A DNA stretch of 64,000 bases from Ascidia mentula (Eukaryota; Chordata; Ascidiacea; Phlebobranchia; Ascidiidae), in assembly GCA_947561715.1 (NCBI GenBank), contig OX387199.1, forward strand, positions 11,475,001-11,539,000. The letters are read 5' to 3'. Below the pieces are notes generated by a model. The model was not told the DNA's origin. It made no database searches and worked only from the letters and a program-made list of their open reading frames with translations. This document shows positions 1 through 10,700 of this stretch, piece after piece (position 1 is the first letter of the stretch; each line of letters begins with the position of its first letter). Both the position numbers and the translations under genes were made by a program.

Positions 1-1460
1 AACACAATTTCAACTGTGCAATAACGAGAAGGTGTTCATGACCGACCCACAAACGTTTGACGACAACATCAGCGATCTTGACTACACTGGAACTTACACG
101 AAAGGTAGTTTCAGTCCGTTGAGTATACAGATCCTCCGCAAATACAATGTCTCTAATCTGTATTATGTGTTTAGGTCAGACCATATTTGGTCGGGTTTTG
201 TGGCAACCGAACCAAGATTTGCGAAGTGCGTATCGCCTGAAACTGGAAAAGGTTTATTTGTGTACGGGAAAAGACGGCTCCGTTCCCTACTTCGATCCAA
301 CAGGCGAGTTATACGAAAACGGTCCCCAGTATGGATGTATTGAGCCAAACAAAAACCTTCAGCACCGCTTCTTGTTACTGGTAAGAGTTTCTTACATTAA
401 CACAATTGTCACATTTATTTAAAAATACAAAAACCTCAGGATCGATCAAACCGTGGCGGTGAAGATCGTTTATTTCATGACGTTCCGTTCCAAGCGTATT
501 TTTCTTCGGATCGTCCGGAATTCGCTTCCATGCGCGAAATTCCAGGCGTTGACGGTTTTCTGATCAAAGTCGACGCACTTTATAAAGTGGAGGCTGGACA
601 TCAGTGGTATATACAGGTACGCATTTACTACAAAGCATGTTTTTTTACTAGACGGCAAGGTTACAGCCATCTTTAAGGAGTTCGCTTATTTACTTTAAAC
701 ATAGTGACTAGGGAAATCTCATCTTAAACAAGGTTTTATAATATTTTATAGTTTCAACTGTGCCGTAACCGTATGGCTGATCTTAGTGCCGATGTGACGG
801 AACATGTTTTTGCAGGTTGTATACGTGATAAGCCCAGATAACACGATGTCGCGCGTGAGGAGGTCTGCGATCTTTAACCTTGAGTCGACACCTAAGATTC
901 GCAGCAGACGAAGTGCAAACTCTCCTAACTCGTTTAACGTAGGATGGCTAGACGGAAAAAGTCAACAGAACGGAACAAACATGCGGGGAATACGAATAGA
1001 CGAAGCGGAACTCTCTCCCTCGGTAAACGTTGTCGCGATTGCAGCAGCAGTCGGCGCCATCGTTCTTTTCCTTATCGTCGCGGCAACTTGCTGGCTCTGC
1101 ACAGCTAAAAGGCGGAGAGTAAGGAGGAAGGAAAGAGACCTTGAGATATTAGAACGCAAGAAGTTGGCGATGGAACCGACGGGAAACAGGAACAAGCAGC
1201 AGGTGGCAAAGGTTGTTGATCTGGACAAATACGCTGATGATGACGAATTGGATAAGAATTATTGTGGAAAAGTGCGTGTTTCTAATGTGAATCTTAATAG
1301 CTGTGAAACGCCGCTGCTAAAATCAGCGAGTGCCACCACAAAGCCTAACAACAAAAAAGCTGTTTCCAAACCACTTCTACATAATCGCAGAAACCAGCTA
1401 GATATCCAAATAGTAAACAATTTACGAGATGACGATGCCGAGTCGGGAACAGAAGTGTAA
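1..1460 (+). CDS. FRAS1: FRAS1-like extracellular matrix protein, 3' end of gene (5' partial)
   Basis: This is the C-terminal part of a FRAS1-type basement-membrane protein, which in vertebrates anchors epithelium to mesenchyme with FREM proteins. Inferred exons: 1-122 (left edge open), 175-380, 440-616 and 816-1460 (stop TAA). Visible landmarks match the human tail: VYLCTGKDG, PYFDPTGE, GPQYGCIEPNK, HRFLLL, FHDVPF, PGVDGF and KVDALYKVEAGHQWY. These are followed by a basic furin-like stretch (RVRR), one membrane segment (about 1027-1110), a basic stop-transfer run, and a cytoplasmic tail ending in GTEV. In mammals this C-terminus is a PDZ ligand for GRIP1. The frame changes between 122 and 175, which fits a 52-bp intron (GT at 123, AG at 173-174) because phase is preserved. 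Most of the protein lies outside the window. The family call is very secure; the FRAS1 versus FREM distinction rests on the C-terminal match. Confidence 0.93.
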
Positions 1461-2530
1461 AAATGCAGTTTTCTAGTTAGTCTATCACAAATGCCTGTAT
1501 TGCATTTTAGCTTCGATATCCCATATTTTTACGCTTATTGTTGTTAATCTTATGCTCCAAGAGCATTCGATGTTTGCCCTTTTTTGACTGATGTTCGTCA
1601 ATATTACACATCATATTTAGGTAATGGGTTATAGATTGACGTCAGCTTCTTGCCTTGTGCTTTCCGCAGAGCTGTTTAAAAAGTAGCTTTGGTAATAGGG
1701 TTCGGGTTGTAAATTGATCGGCGCACTGTGGTCATTCCACAGTTTTCTACCTCGTGCGTTGTGGCCCTAAAAGTTTCACATATGCAAAAATCAGATTTGA
1801 CACGAAATTATTTTTTCGGGACGTCTTTACTTTATCAACAAATGGCCATTTCCGCTTCCACGCAAGACCTCAGCAGCTAAGCTACTTTTTGACACAACAG
1901 TCGCTACCCAGCGCATGTTTGTGTGAAACCTATTTATACAAAAACGTTTATTTGTTTTATCAAAAGTTTGAAAATCTTGCGCTCAAAACAGCATACAGTT
2001 CTTTTTCCGTTTTGTTTTATCGCTTTTTGTATTGTCATGGCCGATGCGACAATCAATGAAAAGTCGGTTTGTTCCTTTTCTCTTACTTAAAGTGGCGTTC
2101 TTTTCTATGACAGCGAATTAACATTGCTGATCATCGTTTTACTTCGTAATCTACATACGTCGTTATTGTGTATCGTATTTATTTCTCGTCATGTTACCTG
2201 CTAATGTTTTTGCAATTTTCCTCAATGGTGCTTGATGCGCCTAACAATAAACTCCATCAATGTTGTTTGTATGTGAAATAATATCCAGTTGAATGTAGAT
2301 ACTGTGTGAGGCGTGATTGGAAAGTGCAGCACCCCGCGGTTTCAGAAATAATTGAAGGCTTACTGTTATTTGAGTTTGCCTCTGTAGTGTAAGATGTTGC
2401 CAAGCATAATAAAACACGACTGCGTTATTTTCGTGATAAGCCAAATTGAAACAAGACATCGGAAAATAAATTCAGTTTCACTGCAGCTGATTGCCTTTCT
2501 ACTTAAAAGTAAAACAACGATTGAACAGCA
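1461..2530. other. FRAS1 3' flank between convergent genes
   Basis: No convincing gene is present. The stretch probably holds the FRAS1 3' UTR. An AATAAA-type signal lies at about 2245-2250, roughly 790 bp past the FRAS1 stop. Open frames here (for example 1754-2059) show no family motif, splice structure or plausible composition. The next gene ends here from the opposite strand, so the two transcripts run tail to tail. Confidence 0.4.
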
Positions 2531-2536
2531 TTTATT
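2531..2536 (-). terminator. Poly(A) signal of the glutathione peroxidase gene
   Basis: On the minus strand the hexamer AATAAA reads from 2536 to 2531. It is 180 bases after the stop codon of the glutathione peroxidase gene and about 80-100 bases beyond the SECIS-like stem-loop. That spacing puts the stem-loop inside a short 3' UTR. Confidence 0.55.
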
Positions 2537-2614
2537 GAAGAATGTGATCGCCGTAAACAAATCATTGTTACTATGATACAATACCCGCAAGTTGTTGCAC
2601 TGCTTAACAACTAA

Positions 2615-2695
2615 ACTGGCATATACCGAGCTTCAAATTTCGCCCAATTTCAGATGAACTTTAGAACGAAATCGTCATAAACGTAACATAGAAAA
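2615..2695 (-). promoter_or_regulatory. SECIS-like element in the glutathione peroxidase 3' UTR
   Basis: Minus-strand reading: ATGA at 2678-2675, then 12 nt, then AAA at 2662-2660, and TGAA at 2635-2632. The ATGA and TGAA segments can form the tandem G-A/A-G core of a SECIS. Above it about ten pairs form (2673-2664 with 2636-2645), three of them wobble. The apical loop carries the AAA run and a possible 3-bp inner stem (TTC/GAA), as in form-2 SECIS elements. The lower helix is weaker, with mismatches. It sits about 40 nt past the stop codon, where a selenoprotein needs it. Not folded computationally. Confidence 0.7.
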
Positions 2696-2715
2696 GTTTT
2701 TGACAAACACAAAAA

Positions 2716-3772
2716 TTATTTAGCTTCCTGTCTTCGTTGAAGCAATGTTTTGATGTCCCTCATCATAATACTTGATGTCGGCAACACATTGTGGTGGTAG
2801 CGCCTAAAAGGAATTTGGCTTGTTTCTTTGTGAAGTTTTAGTTTTTTCATAATAAATATTCTTTGTTAAAGCACCGTCCTGTTGATATTAATTAAGGCAA
2901 GATACTGTTGCTTGCCAGTTATCTGTCTGGGAAGCAAATTACAGGCCTACCTGTACATTTTGCCCGTGTGATCAACCAAAAACTTGTGAAAGTTCCATTC
3001 AATATCATTTGGTCGTATGGGATCATAGAACAGGCGGTGTTTTGGAGCAAAGGAAGAAACAACAACGTTGCATTGATCCTGCGGAGTTGTAGTTAGTATA
3101 CTAGTAGTAAGCCACTAAGCCCCCTGAAGGCTAATACCCCTAACGATCATTGATGCCCTGCATGATACGACTATTACCTTCATGAACCCGAACAAAGGAT
3201 GGGCGTTATCGCCATTTACTTCCAGCTTTTGAAAGACAGGAAAGTTTGGCTGAAAACCATTTCCAGGTCTTACATGTTCCAATATTGATAGAATTTCTTC
3301 GTTTCTGCCTGGCTCCTGCAATAATATTCAAGATATACGTTCCATAGACTTCTTGATTCATTCTATATGTTGCATACCTGTAGTCCAAATTGGTTGCAAG
3401 GAAAAGCAAGAACTGTTATTCCTTCGCGATCGTGCAGTGCATTCAATGGCTCGTATTGCCAAGTTGCCCCTCAGAATGAGGCAACGTTGACAATTAACAA
3501 AACTTCGCCTTCAAAGTAACAAATGAGAATTGTTACAATCACTGTCCCACCATTACCTCTGGTTGCATAACGTTGTGCTTATATTTACCACGGAACTGTG
3601 AAAGGGAAACCTCCGTGTTGTTTTGCAATGTTATAAATCGATGATCCTCGTCGTAGATTGTCATCGGCGATTTAAAACATTTCTCTGTAGGCTTTGCTAA
3701 TCTGTGACCAACTACTGGAGCACCACAAAACAAGGCTATGACGCATACCAACAAACATTGGAAGGACACCAT
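2716..3772 (-). CDS. Secreted-type glutathione peroxidase, selenoprotein (GPX3/5/6-like)
   Basis: Reduces peroxides with glutathione. Five inferred exons: 3772-3589, 3508-3378, 3315-3178, 3078-2951 and 2803-2716; about 222 residues if the UGA is read as Sec, the usual length for this family. The ATG at 3772 is followed by a hydrophobic signal peptide ([16 protein letters not shown]), so export is likely. An upstream in-frame ATG at 3838 would bury the signal and is less likely. Exon 2 reads [27 protein letters not shown], with TGA at the catalytic position. The other tetrad members are present: Gln in FPCNQFG, Trp in IEWNF and the conserved Asn. GRNEEIL and [13 protein letters not shown] are family signatures. 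An ordinary gene caller would stop at the TGA and split the gene. Confidence 0.92.
3471..3473 (-). other. In-frame UGA selenocysteine codon
   Basis: On the minus strand TGA interrupts exon 2 of the glutathione peroxidase between NVASF and GATWQYE, exactly where family members carry selenocysteine (or cysteine in non-seleno forms). The frame remains open and conserved on both sides. The simplest reading is recoding, not a broken gene, helped by the SECIS-like element downstream. Confidence 0.9.
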
Positions 3773-4797
3773 GACCTCGACCAAAAATGCGATCCCCTTA
3801 AAAATGTATCTTTTTATGCTTCTGAAATATAAAAACAAAGTTTAGTAGGCGTTCATATACATTTTTGGCTCTACTTCACTAAAAAATATCTGTTTTTGTA
3901 TACGATTCGCGCAAAGTGAATGCAGCAAACTAAACCTAGACGACTGGCTTGTAACGAAGCAGCAACGTCTATTTAAGCTGTTTGTCAAGACCCAAATCAG
4001 GACTTTCGACAAACATTTCTGTTTACACGGTTTGTGTAGACACGACTCACACAAAGGGGGCACTGTTTTTCTCTCGTATTTTGTTACAGACCTATTTAAT
4101 TTTTTTAGTGAGCCTACATATATTGTGTTGAGACTTTTTGAAAACAGTGAAGAACAATTCTTGTCTCCTAAAAATGGAATTTTACCAGCGTGCCACATTT
4201 TAACCCTTTTTGCACGAAAACTATTGCACAAGGTTCACAATATTGCTACTTGAACGATAACTGTATAGCTAAGGTACAGAAAACCATATGGATTAATTAT
4301 CAAGTCAGTCGCCTGACAACACAATCATTTCTCAAATTGTGACCAACCACATTTTAGCAAAACATATACCGGATTTGAAATCTTTACAAGTGTCCAATAT
4401 TTTGAAAAAAGTTGATATCACGGCATTGGCATATATCGGTTTGTCGACAAAAAGTAAAGCGTTAGGGAGCGACAAAGAGTCTGATTGGCTGAACTGCGAG
4501 TCTGTGATGTCAATATCACGTGCCACAACAAACATCATCTGTGAGCTTTTTGGTCAATTTGTCCTTTTTAGATATTTAATTGTAAAACCATTAATGTTTC
4601 GTTTTATAGTCTTGTACTTTGGTTTGAGTTTTTTTGCAAAGCAACTGTTTGCTTTTTGTCAATTGTTTAGGGTGTATACTAGCGTCTCTTTGGGTTTTAT
4701 TTGTGCAGCAACATTTTTGTTGTCTACAGTTTTATGATATATGAAAGTTTAAGATAACTTCAAGTGTTTAAATGGATTTGAATTGTAAACATTTGTG
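3773..4797. other. Intergenic, divergent glutathione peroxidase / EPG5 promoters
   Basis: About 1 kb between two divergent start codons. Open frames on both strands (such as 3842-4231 and 4339-4737) are AT-rich, lack family motifs and are best read as chance. Promoter elements presumably lie here, but I could identify no specific site. Confidence 0.4.
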
Positions 4798-7700
4798 ATG
4801 GAAGCAGTCATTCAACCAAAAAAAGTCAAAAAGAAATCAAAGTCAGAAACACGTAGTGGTAGTGAGGTAAAATATAGCCTAGTATGTTACTGCTCAAAAT
4901 ATTTTTTGCTGTAACTATAACGGAAATGTATGTTGTTTGTTTGTTTTACTTTTTCTCATAATATAACTGTATTTAATCCGCACAAATACTGGTTAAATTT
5001 GAGCTGTGAAAGAAATGCATCAAGTAAGTTACAAACATACAAACATAAAGTTTTTAAATTTTAGCTTGGAGACATCTTAGATCAACACCAAAATGATGAA
5101 AAGTCATGTTTTCCCAATGTTGAATTGTCAGGTGACCAGCTACATTACCACTGTTTATGCAATAATGAAAGTTTATTTTTAAGAAAACTGATGATATAGG
5201 CTATGTCTTAGTGATGTTATCATGCTTGATTTTTTCATGCCGTTTACATAGTAATAGGCCAGCTAGATATGTTAGATACATATAATAGTGAACAAAACAC
5301 CTTCAATGTTCGTATGTAGAGTTTTTTGCTTTTTTAAAAATTAGAGACTTAAGGTCAGTTTGATCGGAGATAATAAATTTTTTTACATTTGCACTTGCAA
5401 TCAACCATACATTGATATAGACTTTCAGTTGGATGACTCTGATTTTTCTGGATTAAGTAAGGTTCATGATAATGATGTAGGAATTGGGTTATCCAATGTT
5501 CTTCATGAAGATTTTGCAGAAATGGCAGTTTCACCAATTTGTGGTTAGTGTACCTCTTTTAATCCCTTACTAACTTATACTTATATTTTAAAAAAATATT
5601 ACAGATATACCACTGTTATTCAGTTCAAAATACACACATTTAATGCATAAAAAAGTGAATTTTAAAATGTCTAGCAGAATGTTTGCAAGTGTGAAAACTG
5701 TATTGTTATTTTGTAGTAAGGTTTGCTTTATACAGATATTGACCTAAACAAAGTAGATGAAGGAAGTGTTGGCCCTCACTTGCCAGTGCAGGATGAACTA
5801 GATGAAAACGACACATTGGTATGTATTATTCGTGACTGATTTGTTATTTGTGCAGACATTATGGTGGTCATTTTTAAAAGAGGTACTTTTTCATAGATAA
5901 ATACTGTATTACCTGTTCAAGATGATGACTGGGATTTGTCAACAACTGAGCAGAACTCTGATATAATATACCCTTCATTGGAAAGAAGTACATCAAAACA
6001 GAGTGCAGTAATGGTACTTAAGCCAAAAAAAGCCAACAGTGCTTGAAAGTAACTTTGTTTTGTAATTTTAGAAACCATTTACACATAATCAGATGGGATT
6101 TTTTTATCAAAATCCTTTGTTGGAACAAAATGAAATGTACACAGATCAGTTTATCACTGAATCAGCTATACATCATGCACATTTTAAGACCCTTTTGCAA
6201 AATTACCACCAGGTTTGTATGGTTTATTTATAAAGCAAGCAATTTATAAGAGCAACATACTCCTATAGCTCAGTGGTTTCCAACCTGGGGTTCGCAGCAC
6301 CCCAAGAAGTGCATGGGGTGATTCCAAAAGTCTGTGAAAGAGAAAAAACAATCTTCCTAAAAAAGTTTACATATATACATGTATATGTTATTTTCTGTTT
6401 CCCTGTTTTCGTTGTTGTTATGTTTTTTTCATTTAAAGTTTGATTTTTAATCCTTCCTGCCTATTACTTCACACTAATTCGTGTATTTAAAGAAATGTAC
6501 GTAGTTCATCATAAGAGCTTCAGGTAAATTTATGTGGGGATCTGTTGGTAATCACTGCTATAACTTGTATGAACTACATGGGGATTTATTTTATGTTTTA
6601 TAGGCCCGTATGAAGCTTATCAAATCAAGAAAACAATTTGAGGCACAGAAGGATGATATCAACAATCTGTTTAAATCAGTGTTTGCAAGCAAACAAGGCA
6701 ATGTTTCTGCTGAGGTATGAATACTTTTTAAAACATGAAGGCCATCATAAACCTTTTATTATATTTTTAGGCTTATTGCCAAGACCAGAGAAAAGTAAAA
6801 ACCAGTCACAATTATGAAGTTTGCTCCTTTGATAAAGAGGAATGTTCTAAACTTACATCGGCACTCAGAGATGGCCGCAGATTGGCAAGCGATGACATAC
6901 TTACATGTTCTTATATCTCCACACTTTGTCGTCTTAGATGTGAACAATTTTTATATGATGTCACAGAAAAGTACAAATATCACAGAAATAACTTGAAAGT
7001 TAATAGTGGTATGATTTGAATGCACAGGTATTGCAGTGTATATTACATACTTATGTGCTTGTTTTTGCAGAGACCACCAGTTCATCTTCACAGCTTTCTA
7101 TTCTTCTGCAACTTGTAGATGAATGCCTGGCAGTTTTAAAGGAAATTTTGAATATTGTGTTTAACTATAAAAGACAAAGGAAAGATCCTGATGAAGTTGA
7201 AGACCGATTTTGGAAGGACATTGATCGCTGGTCATCGTTGGTAAAAAATTACATCACTTTTTTTTGATCAGTGGTTTTATTTTCAACTTCCTGTCTTAAG
7301 ATTTTTTATAGTTAGGTTGAAATTATTAAAATTTATATTCAAGAAGGTGGTTCCTTTGTCATCATAAATCAATAATACTGACTCTATTCAAAAACCCAAC
7401 ACTTTTCCGTTCATAATGTTATACTCTTTGTAAATTTGTTATAAAAACACCCTGTTAAATTTACAACTAATTCAGAATATTTGTGTTTTGTAATGTAGAA
7501 AACAAAAATGTGGTTAGTTTGGTTTAATTTTTTTTTTTTAATTTTTTAAAATGTCTTACATTTGTACACATAACAAAAAAATATTATTGGGAATAGGTTG
7601 TCCTTAATATGATTCAATCTAATGAATGTGAAAATGAATCTGGTCGACATTTTCGTGAGGAATTGTTCGTTTTAAACCATGTGATTAGATGCCCACCCGG

Positions 7701-10700
7701 TATTAACTTATGGATGAACGGTTTAGTCCAAGTAGGAAAATTTCTGCATAGATTTCTCTCCATGCACTGCTAACAATATTTAAAAAAAGGTTTCAGGGCC
7801 CTTACCTTTCACCAGCAAGGACAAAACTTCCATTGACCATTCAATTTATTTGTTGTACCTTATACTTAATCCATCAAAAGGCAGACAAGATTTTTTATCC
7901 CAGTTCTCGTCTGATGGTTATGGTAACCATCTGCCTCATCAGCAACAAAGTGAATGGACAGTGGTGTGTGACCTTTTTAACATTTTATTTCATATTGATT
8001 CACTTGTTTAACATGAGTAGATAGATGAAGATGGTGATGAAATTGATCCGGGAAATTGTCCAACTTCAACAAATATCATGCCTCTAGAGAACGATCTCAT
8101 AACACTGTTTCAACAAGTTCCCTTTCAAAGTTTACTTGTCCATATCCTTGGTTTAACACTTTCTTCAGGTTAATTTTTTTACGTTGTTTGGTGTAGTTTG
8201 TTTATAATTGCATTGAAACAAAAAAATAATTGTAAAGTATTACAAAAAGATTATTTTAATTGTTCTAATGTAAGTGAACGCTTACAGTTATTAGGATTTT
8301 TGTGTTGGTTATCATTAGAATTATTTTAGCAGAAGATGTTTATGAATATTCTGAAAACGATCTTCCAAGTGAGGATGTGATGGCCACATTGGTAGTTAGT
8401 GATCAATTGTGCAACATTCTCGGGGAAAGCTTGCAAATTCTAGGAAGACCAAAGTAAGTTATCATTCTGCTCGGTCCAACTTTGAAATAAATAACATCAT
8501 TTTCACCAGATATAAGCAACTGGTGAGGAGAGTTGCCCAAGCTATGAGAAACATTGTTTTGTTGATATCTGAACATCTGGAACATTATAAAGTGGATCTG
8601 GAGAAGGCATCTCACCAAATGTAAAGGACAGGCAAATCTGTTCATCAAATAGTATAATTTTTTTGTCATTCCAGGTACTCTCTTGAAAGACTGCAGTTAG
8701 AGTTTGATGAATTTTGCAAGAGATGTATATCAAAGTTGCTGTCAGTTGCACGACTGGGAATTTACCAGTTTATTGCGGATTTGCCATTTGGCTCCATGTC
8801 TCTTCGAGCAATTGAAACCCTTTACCTGTTGATGAATGTACCAGCTGGTGCAAGGGCTGAAGTGGAGAAACTTGTCAGAGCTGAATATTCAAAACAGGAC
8901 TGGATTGAATTTGTCCAAGGTAAATCTTCCAATGTGTTAGCTTGCAACAAATTATTTTGTTTTCCACATGTGACTGCAAGTAAAATGCCATGGACTTCGA
9001 TATAACCTCAGAGGTTATTGATTTCAGTTCTCATCCCATTTCAACACAACTTTTTTTTTTTATGTCCAGACTCTGACACAAAACTTGCCTTTGAAGAGCA
9101 GTTGTCAGCTATGCCGGCTAATGAAATTGTATATCTTCTCACTGCTTTTGCCAACTTGGCACAAATGCGGCCATCGGAAGAGGATCACCTTATAAATAAT
9201 GTTATTGTAGACATTTACAAGGTAATCTGCATTGGTCATGGCCTGGTATCTTGCTTTTCAAATTTTTTTGCCTTGCTTTTTTCTGTGGTTAATCAAACAG
9301 TAATAATTTGTAACAAAACATTTATACTGCTATTGCTGTCTAAACATTAAATATTTTTTCTGTATTGAAACAAGGTTATTTTTTACATTAATTTTTGAAT
9401 GTTTAGATTTCTTTCATCTATAAATCAACGAAGGACATTTGCTGCAAAACTGGACGGGAACTTCTTTCTTCCGTCACATTTCATCATCCATTTACAATTT
9501 CAACCATACTTCATTTTATAAATGAAAATATAAGTATGGTGGCAAAAGTTTTGTGTGCATGATGGTAAGAAATGAATGCAAACTTATGTATGATGTTTTA
9601 AGGTCAAGTTCGATCAATGGCAATATACTCTATGAATGATGTTCCGTTTCATTTATGGAAACCTTGTCCAGAGGACCTTGAAGTGTTGAGAAGTTTTCTA
9701 ATTAATTTTAGTCCTGATTCCATTGAATCTCGGTTTGCTCAATATATAATCAAGGTATAAGTTCAATTTATATTTTCTTCTGGCAGTAGAAAAAAAAAAC
9801 AATTCCACTTGTGTTTCAAGGGCCTCAATTTTGAATGTGGGAATGATGGAAACTTCTTTCTGCCCCACCAAACTCATTGTCATCTTGGCATATTGTTGGT
9901 GGAAGCTCATGCTCATTTAATGCAAGATAAACAACATGCCAACATAATGTTGAAAAGTTTAGATCAGGTTGCTGTGTTTTAGCTCTTTTTAAAAAATATT
10001 GTGTTACATTGCTAACTAAAAACTTTTTTTTGAAGGTTTCAAAAGTAGCTTCAGTGACTCGCCTTGCCCCATCTGTGGAACACAAGTTTACCAAGTGGTG
10101 TTGGGAAATGATCTTGCAGTTAAAATTACACCACAGGGAATACATAGTAAACGGTAAATCATCTACAGATTTTTTATGTAAAATTTACTTACAGCATATT
10201 TTTTTATAATTTGAACAATTGTGTATAATCATGTTCATGCAGAAAATACGGTCGACTTTATTGTCCTTGACCTTAAGTGTGAAGTGTCACTTGTGCCAAT
10301 ACTGGATGCTATAGACAACAATTGTCCCATTGCAAACTTCCTTGCTATCATGATGACTAGTATTGGACATAAGTATGTCCCACTCAATGAAACTTAAAAA
10401 TTTGTTTAAGTGCCTTTTCATTCTTGCAGTATGGAGAAGTTTTTAAGTGAAGGAATTGAGCTTCTGCTTGTTTTGGCACAGCTTGGTTACACAAGGGCAG
10501 TTACGAAATGCTTGTTTTGTGTCATTCCCATATTTTGCAAAGCTAAAATGAACTTGGCTGAAAATGACAGGTGTACAAAAATCTTGTGGAAGTTTTTTTC
10601 AGTGATCATTAACTTGTATGTGTACAGATTTAAAGATGTTTTACTGGTGCTGCTCCATTCTGCCGATAAAAATTACTTCTCAGACTTGGCAAGTCGCATT

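Noticed and set aside
3471-3473. Reading the peroxidase TGA as a loss-of-function stop
   Set aside because: The frame is conserved on both sides, the position is the known Sec site and a SECIS-like element follows the true stop.
3842-4231. 129-codon minus-strand frame upstream of the peroxidase
   Set aside because: Low-complexity, Cys/Lys/Ser-rich without a domain; it overlaps an equally long opposite frame and lies in the promoter interval.
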